Source of the DNA: Owenia fusiformis
Lineage: Eukaryota; Annelida; Polychaeta; Sabellida; Oweniidae
Direction: 5' to 3'
NCBI GenBank assembly: GCA_903813345.2
Contig: CAIIXF020000009.1
Coordinates: 30,790,740-30,850,739 of the forward strand
Length of the DNA: 60,000 nucleotides
The notes under the pieces are model-generated. The model searched no databases. It was not told where the DNA came from and saw only the letters and a list, made by a program, of their open reading frames with translations. The position numbers and the translations under genes are program-made. This document shows, in pieces, positions 1 to 11,500 of the stretch. Positions within the stretch are counted from its first letter, which is position 1. Every line of letters starts with the position of its first letter.

Positions 1-11
1 ATCAAATTGAT

Positions 12-1547
12 ATGGCAAAAAGTGAAAACTCTTTGGAGAAACTGATTCAATTGAATTCGGGTTCCAACAAATTGAATTCAAAGGTTGATCTTGATCTAAT
101 GAATTCGCCAGACAATCTGCAGATAATATTATCCAAAATAAAGGAACTTATTGATCAAAATAATTGTAATCAGAAATCTGTGGACATTTTGAATGAGTTT
201 CTACACACATCTGATGCATACTTTATTTTCCCAAAGTCAAAATCTGCAGTTGACATCATTGAAAAATATTGTTCGATCTTCAAACTACTTTTGAAGAAAA
301 GCATACACACATTGTCACACAATGAAGAGGATGTCCCATTGGAAAGATCGGACTTCATTGATATCAGCGCATTCTCTGAAAAATTGTTAAATCTGTTGAC
401 TGATTATTTTAAAATGTTATTGACTATGGAAAAGGAAGTTAAACAACTCTATAAAGAGCCACTCGTGAAATCTCTTGCACCATCAGCCTTTATTTTAGCT
501 TCTAGTTGCTGCACTCCAAGTTTATGGTGGAATGAAGAAATGCATAAATCGGCAACATGTCTTATAGATCACATAATTGATCTCTGTGATGCAAATGACT
601 TACTGGAATTATTAAGTGGAACAGAAAATACTCTTTTCCCTGATGGATTAATTGCGACTGTCTTAAAACAGCTTCAACCAGCCCTTAGTAAGGAATGTTG
701 GAAACGAAATCCGATGGCCTTGCATTGCTATAGATGGTGCTTATTCAAAATGAGTCATCCACATCTTGGTGAATTTATTGACCATGTACTTCCACCTGCA
801 TTACTTCTCATCGATGACTATCTCCCAAAAAACAAAATATCAGGAATAAAGTGTATACAGCACATAGTAAACAATGTAGCCCCTACACAGTTGTTAAGGC
901 ATGGGAGGGCAGATGTTCTCTTCTCAGCTCTGGAAAGCCAACTGTACACTAATGATCAGAAACTTCTCAAAAATGTGCATGCCTGTATTTTGAGCATTAT
1001 TGAAATTCTTGATAGATCAAAGATGGAAAAAACACTAAATGTTACCCGTTATGACAGCATTCTAAAGATAATTTTGACAAATATGGAAATTGATGACAAA
1101 ATAAAAGTTAGACGATTTTACTCAGGGATCCTTATCCAATACATAGAACAGATGAAACTGTCCATTATCCGCTTCCTTAAACGGCTGCTTCCAATAGTTG
1201 CGAACTATTTAGAAATATACGATGGCCCAGAAGAAACATCCAGAATCAACATTCTAAAAGCACTGAACTTGACAATCAAATATGCCTGGCCAAGGATTCC
1301 ACATCACTCAGATGACATTCTGAAATGCCTCCTGAAGTTTATGGTTGATATATCTACAGATGATTCTTTAACAAGTTTAACAGTTAAACAAATGTTGATG
1401 CAAGAGGCTCAGGATGTGTTAATTCTGTTGAACTATTCAACTGGTGGAAACATTGTCAAATTATTGGCAGGAATCCAAGATGTTCATGACAATGAAATGT
1501 TTAAGAATGCTATTGTAAATGTTTGCACATCTACAAATAAGGAGTAA
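12..1547 (+). CDS. TTI2: TELO2-interacting protein 2 (TTI2), intronless coding region
   Basis: A 511-residue open frame, close to the ~508 aa of vertebrate TTI2. Recognition rests on the Tti2-type helical-repeat core around residues 230-330, with the segments HCYRWCLFKMSHPHLGEF, SGIKCIQHIVNNV and LLRHGRADVLFSAL. The rest is leucine-rich alpha-helical and HEAT-like, with no signal peptide or membrane segment. TTI2 is known to form the TTT complex with TELO2 and TTI1, which with HSP90 and R2TP matures PIKK kinases (mTOR, ATM, ATR, DNA-PKcs, SMG1). The frame is open upstream to the window edge, so the true start could lie earlier. ATG at 12 gives the expected length. No intron interrupts it; a 5' UTR intron outside the window is possible. 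An AATAAA lies ~140 bp after the stop. Confidence 0.85.
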   Translation: MAKSENSLEKLIQLNSGSNKLNSKVDLDLMNSPDNLQIILSKIKELIDQNNCNQKSVDILNEFLHTSDAYFIFPKSKSAVDIIEKYCSIFKLLLKKSIHTLSHNEEDVPLERSDFIDISAFSEKLLNLLTDYFKMLLTMEKEVKQLYKEPLVKSLAPSAFILASSCCTPSLWWNEEMHKSATCLIDHIIDLCDANDLLELLSGTENTLFPDGLIATVLKQLQPALSKECWKRNPMALHCYRWCLFKMSHPHLGEFIDHVLPPALLLIDDYLPKNKISGIKCIQHIVNNVAPTQLLRHGRADVLFSALESQLYTNDQKLLKNVHACILSIIEILDRSKMEKTLNVTRYDSILKIILTNMEIDDKIKVRRFYSGILIQYIEQMKLSIIRFLKRLLPIVANYLEIYDGPEETSRINILKALNLTIKYAWPRIPHHSDDILKCLLKFMVDISTDDSLTSLTVKQMLMQEAQDVLILLNYSTGGNIVKLLAGIQDVHDNEMFKNAIVNVCTSTNKE

Positions 1548-1689
1548 AATATGAAAGTATGAACAGATGAACTTTTTAGTAAAGTCTTGTCTTTGCCTAG
1601 ATATATCCATAAGTTTTTAAAGGCACCTAAAAAGATCAGGTGTAGTGTGTCAAATGGTTTTAAGAAAGTCACATGAATACAACATTCTC

Positions 1690-1695
1690 AATAAA
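1690..1695 (+). terminator. Polyadenylation signal for TTI2
   Basis: Canonical AATAAA 143 bp after the TTI2 stop codon, with AT-rich sequence following. Assigned by position only. Confidence 0.5.
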
Positions 1696-1699
1696 TTAA

Positions 1700-2690
1700 A
1701 GGAATTCTATGCGATAAACATGATGAAAATAACAAAATATTGCTTCTGGGACAACATCCAAGACTTTTACATACTGTACTATTAATTTCGTGAGTTTTAA
1801 TTTCATAAATTCGTTGAAAACACAATTTCGCGGCTATTAAATTTCGCGAATTTCACAAGTTTAAAATTCATTATTCTTGGAATTCTTGAGCTATGTAAAC
1901 TAAATTGGATGTACAGTAATTGCACTTACCTGATGTCATATTTAGATGAGATTTTCAATTACTAGGATCTTTGTCATCGGCAAGCTGCGTATCAACCTCT
2001 ATTATATAAACCTGTGAAATTGGTGAATTTCATAGGTGAATCAGTTTAACAGTCTTCATTCGAACGAAAAATAAGCCAGGTGTATAAAAAATTGAAGTCA
2101 ATTTGGCGATTAAAATGCATTTTACACTTTATTCCATTCAGACAACAATAGAAAATTGTTTTATATTAGTGAGTGATAATAGTGTAAACACAATAAAATC
2201 GATCTGGCCTAAAGTCAAGCTGCAGATTATAATTCGGCACAAAGCTAGAAAATATAGTCTAGTTTTATTAAGTTTCTTCAATTTGGTATTTGCTTTGTTA
2301 ATGAAGTTGCAATTCATGTATTTAGCCCCTCGCTTTTGTTACATTGACTTATGTCCATTATATTGTATACAAAATAATGTACAAAAGCTATGGTCTTAAT
2401 GCATGAATCGCACCTTTATTTTGAAATCAAATTACAAACCAAGAGCATTTCTAAAAGCTAGACTAGGCCTATACAGTATTGTCTAACTTTGTGTCAAATG
2501 ATAATTTGCAACATGACTTTCAAGTACGCAAGTTTAAATTGTGAAAACAAAAAACTCGTATCCAGGAAGTTCATCCATTTTGTTACATTGACGTTCCGCC
2601 AAAGTAACTATCACTTCTCTATCTCTTTATTTCTATGTTTTCCAAAACAACAACTTTTTATCACATAATTTAATCTTATCCTTGTATATT
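1700..2690. other. Intergenic sequence without a recognisable gene
   Basis: AT-rich DNA between the TTI2 3' end and the low-complexity block. An open frame of 98 codons at 2103-2399 has a hydrophobic, biased composition and no splice or promoter context, so I treat it as chance. Confidence 0.5.
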
Positions 2691-2696
2691 ATATTT

Positions 2697-3121
2697 TATT
2701 CCATAATACTACTGTTTTCCCTGGGAAATAAAATCATATTATCCCTCTTAAAATCATATATACTCGAAAAATCATATTGTCCCTGGAAAAAAAATCATAT
2801 ATATTCGAAAAATCATATTGTCCCCGGAAAAAAAATCATATATACTCGAAAAATCATATTGTCCCTATTATTTTTTCAAAAAAATCATTTTTTCCATTTT
2901 TTTCAGAATTCTATTTTTTTCAAAAAATTGCAATTTTTCAAAGATTTTCATTCATTTCAAAAATTTTCATTTTCGAATCATTTTTTCAAACATTTTCATT
3001 TTTTCAAAACATTTCATTTTTTTCAAACATTTTCATTTTTTCAAAAAATTATGGAATAAAAAGGTTATTTCATGCTTGATTTTCAATATGAATTTAAAAA
3101 ATCAAGCATGAAATATAACCT
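2697..3121. repeat. Low-complexity A/T-tract repeat block bounded by inverted repeats
   Basis: About three copies of a ~41-bp unit (AAATCATATATACTCGAAAA core, then ATCATATTGTCCC) run from ~2740 to 2870. A degenerate CATTTTTTCAAAA repeat follows to ~3050. The block is framed by TATTCCATAAT at 2697 and its reverse complement at 3048-3058. It is followed directly by a hairpin with arms at 3062-3082 and 3099-3121 (motif TTTCATGCTTGATTT). Open frames here are translations of the repeat. Confidence 0.7.
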
Positions 3122-4332
3122 ATATTTATATGTAAACTATATTTGTACTAAAATGTATTCTCTCATATAAATGAAGCAACAAATATACAATACAATACTA
3201 GTTGTGGAACAGTGTTTTTGAAGGAATATTTTCAAAGCACAAAGCTGCAACCTTTTTGTAACACTAAGTCGCAAGGAGGGGGTCAATTGGACCCTCCCCC
3301 TACAATTTTTATTTCTTGCCTGATTTATTATTGTTGGTATTGTTGTAAACATAATTCAATTACCTCTTCAGAAAAGTTTAATTTTCTTTAAAAAATAGGT
3401 CAAGTCAAGGTCAACGTGACCTAGGAAAGTTTTCAATTTTCTTTCACAATAATTTTTTGTGCCAAAAAATGCTTCGTGCCTTAAAGAATAATCTATCTTT
3501 CAAATAAAACTAAAATCATGGTAAAAACTTTTCGAGAACTTTCAAAGATAGCAGGTAAGGCGAAATCTCATTGAAATCAATAACGTGAAATTGAGCAGTC
3601 TGCAATTTCAAGTTCAATGTGTATTTGGATTTAGCATTTTATTTCAAGATGTACAACAGATGCCATTCGGTGATTTAGTATGCAGATGTAGGAATGTATG
3701 ACTTGGTGTTGTTTCAATATGATTTCGGTCCATGATGTTGCCTTGCAACCTCCTAGCAAAGGCACAAACATTGAAATAGTGAAACTGGGGGTAGGGGAGA
3801 ATAAATTGACAAATCAATATGCTAAATTATTATTTATTAAACAAAGCAATAATCATCGTTTTGTATTTTCTAGAGAATTGGAAACAAAGTAACAATCAAT
3901 ATTTTATGAATTTCAATTTTATTGGCATCAAGTTCAAACTATCATAACTTTGCCCCTCTACCCCTAAGCACCTTGGTTTTTACGCCAAAAAGTGTCTGAT
4001 ATCTTTGGTTCAAGCTAAAAAAATAACGGAGTCGCAAAAAGATTTGGCAAAAAAATATTCTTGAAAAAATCGAGAGAGGGGAGGGATGGGATTGACATCA
4101 ACAAAGATACCATAAGTTTCAAACTCTGCATTTCTAGCCCCAATACGTGAAAGTATTTTTGGAAGATTTGATCATAATTGGTGCAGAATTAACAAAATTT
4201 CAGAACAAGTCCTTTACTTTGGGACACCCTGTAGTGTATGCTCAACTGTTAGGGGCCCATTTTCGTTCTGACTCATTCAATTCTACAGCAAACAGCGAAT
4301 CGTCATAATATCATATCATAATTTGCATCACA
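3122..4332. other. Intergenic, possible mariner-type remnant, no gene seen
   Basis: AT-rich sequence with no supportable exon. GGGACACCCTGTA near 4222-4234 resembles the end of a Tc1/mariner element, but I found no partner terminus. The region is the 3' flank of the minus-strand gene that ends at 4426. Confidence 0.4.
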
Positions 4333-4338
4333 TTTATT
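4333..4338 (-). terminator. Polyadenylation signal for the small secreted-protein gene
   Basis: Plus-strand TTTATT reads AATAAA on the minus strand, ~90 bp after the proposed stop codon at 4426. This is independent support for a minus-strand transcript ending here. Confidence 0.4.
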
Positions 4339-4425
4339 TGATTCAGTTTAATTTTTAGTAAAAAGTAATAATATTGTCGAATGATCGAATCAGTCACGAA
4401 TCAGTCACTAAAGTTTGCTGAGGTC

Positions 4426-6380
4426 TTATTGAGAACTGATACAGTCCCCATTGTTTATATAGAGGTAGCCTCCAGCCACACATGCTGGAATTCGCCGTCT
4501 TCCAAGCTGGGTACATCGACCTGGTATGCGTCGCACCTGCCAAATAACAAAAACGAGACTAAGCAATAGATGAGTACACAGTGTAGTGTAGTGCAGTTTA
4601 GTGTAGTATATTATAGTAGTACATCGACCTGGAATGGGTTGCACCTGCCAAATAACAAAGAAAAATGAGACCGAGCAATAGATGAGTACGTAGTGTAGTG
4701 TAGTGTAGTGTAGTGCAGTTTAGTGTAGTATATTATAGTAGTACATCGACCTGGAATGGGTTGCACCTGCCAAATAACAAAAAAAAATGAGACCGAGCAA
4801 TAGATGAGTACACAGTGTAGTGTAGTGTAGTGTAGTGCAGTTTAGTGTAGTATAGTATATTATAGTAGTACATCGACCTGGAATGGGTCGCACCTGCCAA
4901 ATAACAAAAAAACGAGACTGTTCAATAGATAAGTGCAAAGTGTAGTGTAGTGTAGTGCAGTTTAGTGTAGTATAATATAGCAGTGCATCGACCTGGAATG
5001 AGTCGCACCTGCCAAATGACAAAAAAACGAGATTGAGCAATAGATCAGTTCAGTTAAGTATAGTAAAGTGTAGCCTAGTGCAGAGAAGTGTAGTGTAGTC
5101 TTAAATGTGTAGTATACATGTAGTTAAGCGTTGTGAAGTCTAAATTGAATTAAGATCGTTTTATAACTATAAAATATATCACTTTTAATGTCCCTATCTC
5201 TGACTCTAGCATTAAAATAAATGTAGAAATACATTACTTCTTCCACCTCAACGTGGCATTGTGGGACTGGTACATCTTCTGTTTGTCTTGTACGGGAATT
5301 GTGGTTAGACTGCTGCGATTGTAAAATGTTAATAGATTATGTACAATTTTGAAACAAAGAATGGAGAAAAGCAACAAGGTTACCTGGAATTTTGTCTCAA
5401 AATATGCTATGTTTAGACATATTTTCTAAAAAGTACGCAAGTTTTAATTTATTTTATGAAGTCCCATAATTTTACCTACACATTAGCATGTTTATTAATA
5501 AGATGCATGCAAGAGGTGAAAGCACCCATCGTATATGGATGAACCTCTTTTTATTGGTCAGACCATCTTCGCCAAATGGTCGAAAAAGTTTTAAATTGCA
5601 TGTAACGAAATTTCTAATTATATAAGGGCTGTCCCAAGAGTCTTTGATTAATGTCTTTATGATCTTGGGATTTTGGGTCTAAAATTGTATGGCACAGCGT
5701 ACATTTTTTCTTCAAATAGTCAAAGAAATTAGCTAAATAAATTCTCATTCTTCAAAATGAGCTTAACTCTCCGACTCGTAATTATGCTAATTTTTCAAAA
5801 AAAAATTTCTTTTACACATTTCGCAGTTTAAGTTACAAAAATGCAATGTGTGCCGCAGACCATGCACCATGAAAAGCTAGATACACGTAGGCCTAAGTAT
5901 GGCACAAGCTTGGAAATTCCTTATATGAACCAGAAGTTAAAAACCGGTATTGATTTTCTAAGTGAATAATAAAACCTATAAAGGTATATAGGACAATCCA
6001 GTTCGTACAACACAATCGCAATCTCGCCTACATGTACTTTTGACAGTTTAAAATTAACAATAGGGAGTTTAAGCTTGCAATGTTTTTCACAACCTAGATG
6101 TGAACGGAAAATATTTAAGCTGTGTATTTGTATGGGCGATTGGTCATACGTATAAGTTGGCGTTTCGATTTTATATGCAAGCTTAAACCAAAATGAAGTA
6201 TTTAATATGTAGACGAATCAATTAAGGCCAAATTTTGCTTACCGATCTGCTTCGAAGGACATCCTGTAAAGATCGTTTTTCAATGGACGACTCGCTCTCT
6301 TTATCATCTCTTACCCCTCCTACTTCAATAACCAGAAAAGTACTCCACAGAATAATGGTAGCTGCCTGAGTTAATTGCAT
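4426..6380 (-). CDS. Predicted small secreted, Cys-containing prepropeptide (three exons)
   Basis: I do not recognise this gene by name. Exon 1 (6380-6243, donor GTAAGC) encodes 46 residues: a signal peptide (MQLTQAATIILWSTFLVIEV), an acidic stretch, then SSIEKR, a dibasic proprotein-convertase site, and SLQDVLRSRS. Exon 2 (5312-5238, acceptor CGCAG, donor GTAATG, weak) adds 25 polar residues ending DVPVPQCHVEVEE. Exon 3 (4536-4426, acceptor TTTGGCAG) adds 36 residues with VRRIPGRCTQL and RIPACVAGGYLYINNGDC, then a stop. All junctions are phase 0 and the 107-residue frame stays open. The four cysteines have C-x13-C-x10-C spacing with PGxC and ACV. This weakly recalls the N-terminal half of bursicon or glycoprotein-hormone cystine knots, but the C-x-G-x-C motif and the later cysteines are missing. 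More exons or another family are possible. No expression evidence. Confidence 0.45.
4511..5050. repeat. ~108-127-bp minisatellite derived from an exon border, with (TAGTG)n tracts
   Basis: The motif ACATCGACCTGG recurs at about 4513, 4621, 4743, 4870 and 4985 (spacings 108, 122, 127, 115). It is followed each time by a block containing CACCTGCCAAATRACAAA, a GAGCAATAGAT-type block and a TAGTG pentanucleotide run. On the minus strand each unit contains a splice-acceptor-like TTTGGCAG followed by GTGCRACCCATTCCAGGTCG. This matches the first ~30 nt of exon 3 of the secreted-protein gene. Confidence 0.85.
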
Positions 6381-8535
6381 TATGATACCTCCTAAAATAT
6401 GCCATGAGTCATTTAGATTTTAATTTATTTATTTATTGAATTTTAAAATTATTTCAATCATACACTTTCCCAAAGTTGCATGTGTGTTGATATTATTTCG
6501 TATTATAATTTTCTTATCATTACTGACAGATTAAAATATATTTTTCATATTTGATATACAAATGATGCCCTTTGTGCATTCAGTTTCTGTTATTTCTATA
6601 CTCAATAAATACTTATTGACAATCTGAGAGATAATATTGCGCATCCTTACTCTTTTCTCTTCACATCTAATATGACTCCACATAAAGTACAAATGTACAA
6701 GTTACAACAAAAACTACATAATTTAGTATTCCTCACATAATTAGCTAGTGGGCTCATAGACTTGCTTTCTGATTGGCTGTCCAATATTATTCTTGGGACA
6801 ATTCCAAGAAAGAACTCTACAAACTGACTATCTCACGACAACATGGAGGATTAACTTGAGCAATTTCCAAAGGCATGTAAGCTTCAATTGCACTTAACTG
6901 ACAATGACTGAGAGGATGTAATTGATCATCAAATCGTATGTTCAGAGGAAATGGTTTGTATTCATTTGATCTAAACACCTAGGACAGAATAATTTTTACG
7001 GAGGAATGGCTACACACATAGGCCTACAAGAAAAGTGGAAATAAGCTAGTATATACTATTACAAAATGTATATTGTAATATAGATTATTCTCCTTCTATA
7101 GACTACTAGCTAACTTCTACTTTTCCCAAAACCTGAGGCTACACAGATGTGAACAAATACATATCATCATGGAACACTCCAATACAGTTATCAAACACAA
7201 AATGCACTTTTTGTCATATCATCATAAATTATTTTATTTACAATGCAGCAGGTATATATAAATCACTCATATACAATAAAGTTGCCATTTATGTAAATGT
7301 ATACATAATTTCATAATTTTTACTTGAAGCATCGAAGCAATCTTTTATTTTTATGTTATTTCCTATTTTCTTGACCAAAATTCTTCACAAAACTTAATTT
7401 TTTAAGAACAGGTTTATTTAATCTCAATTAAGTCTAGATCAGAGGATTTTCTGTTATAGAAATCAATAAAATGATAAAATCATTCATTGTAAAAACATCA
7501 ATTCAATGAAAATTCATGTTGAATTTAGTAAAAAAACAAAACAATAGCCTACATGTAAGATCTTGTAACAAATTAAATTAATAGTTGGTCTTCTCCAATT
7601 TGAGACTTGTGTGTCAAATAAATAAAAATATGAAATAAACTAAAATAGCCATATTCAAAACATTGTAATACATTCAAAATACCAGGGTTAACAGTTTGTT
7701 ACATTAAGCTTTAATAGTCACTCTACGTGACAATGGCAATTCGGACAATTATGCAATACAGTTATACAAAATAGCAATGCTATGAATTGTTAATTATTCT
7801 TGTGCACATTTAGCATATCTGGGGTGAAAAATTAAATATTTCCAAAAGTATCATTTAAAAAGCACACTCACACAATTTGAGAGAAACCTCCTTCAAAACA
7901 GAGATCAATCACAATTTTTCACCAGTTTAAAGGTGCTACTAAGACAGATAAATAGAGACTAAATTAAAATCTTGTGATAATTTCATAATATTTTTGCTAT
8001 CAACTTAAGTTCAGGATTTCCCTTCTCATGTTATCTGGCAAAAATTGAAATTCTATTAGAAAGAGCACTTCTGCATCTTAAGTCATTTTACACTCTCTAT
8101 AGTCTTTGCTGCCACTCTGATTTAACAGTAAGCTAGTTATGACTTAAATTAAACCAAACTGCCCATTAAACCAATTTACAATTTCACCAATACCCCAAAC
8201 TGTTTAGTAATAGGAAACTGAGATTGTATCTTGCAAACCTCTGAATTAATTGACTGGTCATACTTTAAATGTTAATACTTCGTAATACATCCATGGATGT
8301 TCCACTAGTCAGCCATCCCCATGTACAAAGTTTAAATATTGAGACAGATGGAATGATTGTTATAATCAGTATGATTTTGTAATTTAGTTTTCACTCACTC
8401 TTCAGTAATCCACTTCATTCAAAATGTCCAGCATTAACACGATTACTGTATATAATGGAGCAATTCACTAATGGAGACAGTTGTTGTAATATTATTCATC
8501 CATCTGACAATTGTTGTTATGTTATCAGTTGTTGT
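6381..8535. other. Intergenic or 3' UTR of the ankyrin gene, no exon seen
   Basis: AT-rich sequence between the start of the small secreted-protein gene and the ankyrin-gene stop. Its proximal part may be the ankyrin gene's 3' UTR, and 6381-6700 may hold the small gene's promoter. I could not identify coding segments or clear repeats. Confidence 0.4.
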
Positions 8536-8539
8536 AGTG

Positions 8540-11500
8540 TTAATACTCATCACTCTCAAGAAGCTGAAGGACTTCCTCCTGTCCAAAGTCTCGCGCAATG
8601 TCTATGGCAGTGAGATCCCCCATCTTGGCCAGTCTGTCAGCCTTGGCACATAGTAATACCTCCACTACATTTATATGTCCTGCAATATAATGTACTCATA
8701 TAATATTTGAAACATTCAAGGTGATATCAATGATTGTAAGGGTTAGAATGCTCAATTAGTTCGATGTCAATCTAAGATACCTTTATAAAATTAGAAACGC
8801 TCAGGTAATGTCAGTTTATTCAATAGTTCAATGTCAATTTAAGATACCTTTATGTCAGTTTATGTAATGTCAGTTTATTCAATAGTTCAATGCCAGGTAG
8901 GAAGCAAGAAAATTTACTGAAGATATTGCAGCGTTTTTGTATTCATCTCGTATTTCTCCAAGTTTAGTTTGAGAGAGGGTCTCCAATATTAACTAGATAC
9001 TCTTGATCTGATTCTTATCCTTCTTATTCAAGGATGTAAACAATGTACTGTATGTTGACCCATTTCTTTTACATCCGATTAATAAATACATCATATTTTT
9101 TAATGTTTGGAGAATCAAGGCGGAAGTGATTCAGTGCAAACTCGTGTTCTAAGTCCAGAAGTTTACAAATCAGGGGAAAACTCCAAAATGAAATATCATG
9201 GTAGATATGCATTAAAACCCATAAGACTAACAAAAATAGTGGACTTAAAAAAGATAAAGCAACCAGGAATGCAGCTAACATTGAAAAACTGTGACAAGAT
9301 AGCAGTTCATTAATACTGTGTGTATAAATGATGTGTAATCATAATGGTTTTCAGCAAGAGTTTCAGCATTCTCATCCAGGGAGGCGACTTAAAGGATTAA
9401 GTCTTACTAATATCTTTCAAATCACTCTTCCGTCCTGGCAATGAGCCAAAATGGAGACCTCAGTTCCAATTTTTCCAGTTTAATCCTTTAAGAACTCAAT
9501 CATGTTGTAAGCGATAAATTAAATCTTTGTCGCTCATAGTACTAGTTCACCCTACTTAATCAACTGAATGAATTTATTAAGACTAATCCATACATTAATG
9601 CAGGGTGTTTACTCCAGCTTTTACACTGAGGTCAGTATCTCTTTATTTGCTCTTAACCTGTTTTGCCTATCTCAATCAGCCAATAAAACTCTCACTCTAA
9701 AAAAAGCTGAAAATGTTCAGATTTGGAAAAATTGCTAGATGTTCTTCTATTATTACCCAGAATGCAATAAAAATGCAAAATTAAGCCTTGTCCATGAAAA
9801 TCCTTCAAATCTTAAAAATCAGCTGTATAGGTATAGATTTAGATAAAAATTTTGTTTGTTTTTATCAATTTTTTTTTACTTCTGAGTATAAACATTTCAT
9901 CAAGGTTGCACTCTTAAATTGAGGGGCATGGTAAACTATTTCACCTACCTTGATAATACAAGATTGGAAATGGCGAGTCTATTGTGTGCTTACCTCTTAT
10001 GTTATTCTTATTTTGAAGAATAGGTCAATGCAATTGACTTGAGATTTTCAATTTTATTTTATAAAGGGTAAATCACTAAATATCAAAGGTTCATGTGTAA
10101 ATCCTTATAAAACCTAACAAAGTACAATAAAGTATATATGACTGTGACCCCATTTTACTATAAATTTTTATGCTTAATGTTTCCCCTTATAGACTTACTG
10201 GTCATCTATCTACATATAAAGATCTAAAGTGTCAGTATCTATTGAATGTGACTTCTTTAATATGGAAGAGGAAATCTGGGAGGATTGTCTTGTAGTCTTG
10301 ATTTTGACTAACAAGTTCTGTTCATGTTATCATTTCTTTTTGTGTATGTTGTCTTAAGTCTCGTATCCTGTCTAGAAATGGCATATTTCCAAATATAAAC
10401 AAGGTGTTCCAAAAGTAATGGGACTGGTCCTGGCATTTTGTTAAATACAGATACACCAATTGATTTCAGAACCTAGGTAAATGTGCTCACTCGTGAAGAT
10501 TCAATATCCACTCATGAATATAAATGATATTTTTTCAAAACCATAGGATTGTCGGTTTATGCCATGGGAAATTTGAAAAAAAAATTGAAAAAAAATTTGA
10601 AAACGAATTTCTCAAGAATTTTTTTTTAAAAAATCCTGAAAAAAAATTTGAAAAATCTAAACCATCAAATATCACTTTTGAAACCATCGAATATCACTTT
10701 TGAAACCAAGTGATATTCGATGGTTTGAGAAGAGATATTCGATGGTTTGGGGATTTTTTGCCCAAATATGATATCTTGATCCACATATCAAATATATCTT
10801 TACCTGATGTTCGATCCATATCCTTGTAACCATAGGATAAGAATGTATATACAGTAAGATAGATCAATACTGTATGAGTAACATGATAAGCTCATCATTA
10901 CAGCATTACATGAAATCATGTGTGGATTACTGTCGTATCTTAAGTATAAAAAAGTTTATTGAACCCAGAGAACATTGAAACTCTTACTGATAATTCTCAA
11001 CAGCCATTTAATGTACAGTAAAACCTGTGAAAAGTGAACATTTCTTTGTCAAGAAAAAATGTGTAGGTAGGTGTTCACTACAGAAAGGGTAATTTATATA
11101 GAAGTCAGTGGAGTATGTCTGGAGGAAGGGTGTCAACTAGTAGACTATAGAGAGAGAGGTGTTCACTAAAGAGAGGTGTTCACTAAGACAGGTTTTACTC
11201 TATTGTATTCTGTCGATGTTTAACATTTTAGTATTATTTCAGTAAAAGAAAACCAGGAAGAAACCAGTATTCATCAGCAATTAGTTTCAGATTCCGCAAC
11301 TCCAGGGAAATGGAAAACTGGGGGACGATATGAAAATGACCAAAGTGAAACTTTATATCAGTAGATGAGGAGAAACCAATATTAATGTCTTTTTCATTAT
11401 CACCGATTCATCAATACAAGGTAATACAAGATCAGGTCATGTCATAGAACTCATTAGAACAAAACAAATTGTTTTCAATCCAGGTAGGTAGACAGAGGTA

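Noticed and set aside
2103-2399. 98-codon plus-strand frame after TTI2
   Set aside because: Composition is biased and hydrophobic, with no splice sites, promoter or recognisable domain. Consistent with chance in AT-rich DNA.
2682-3111. Three overlapping Phe/Lys/Ser-rich frames up to 125 codons
   Set aside because: They are translations of the AT tandem repeats in three frames.
4720-5040. 106-codon minus-strand frame with repeated RPIPGRCTT
   Set aside because: It is the minisatellite read through. It is useful as a sign of exon-border duplication but not a gene by itself.
9069-9313. Opposed 70- and 68-codon frames, one hydrophobic (MLAAFLVALSFLSPL)
   Set aside because: Overlapping frames on both strands with no splice context and no partner exon; a signal-peptide reading is tempting but unsupported.
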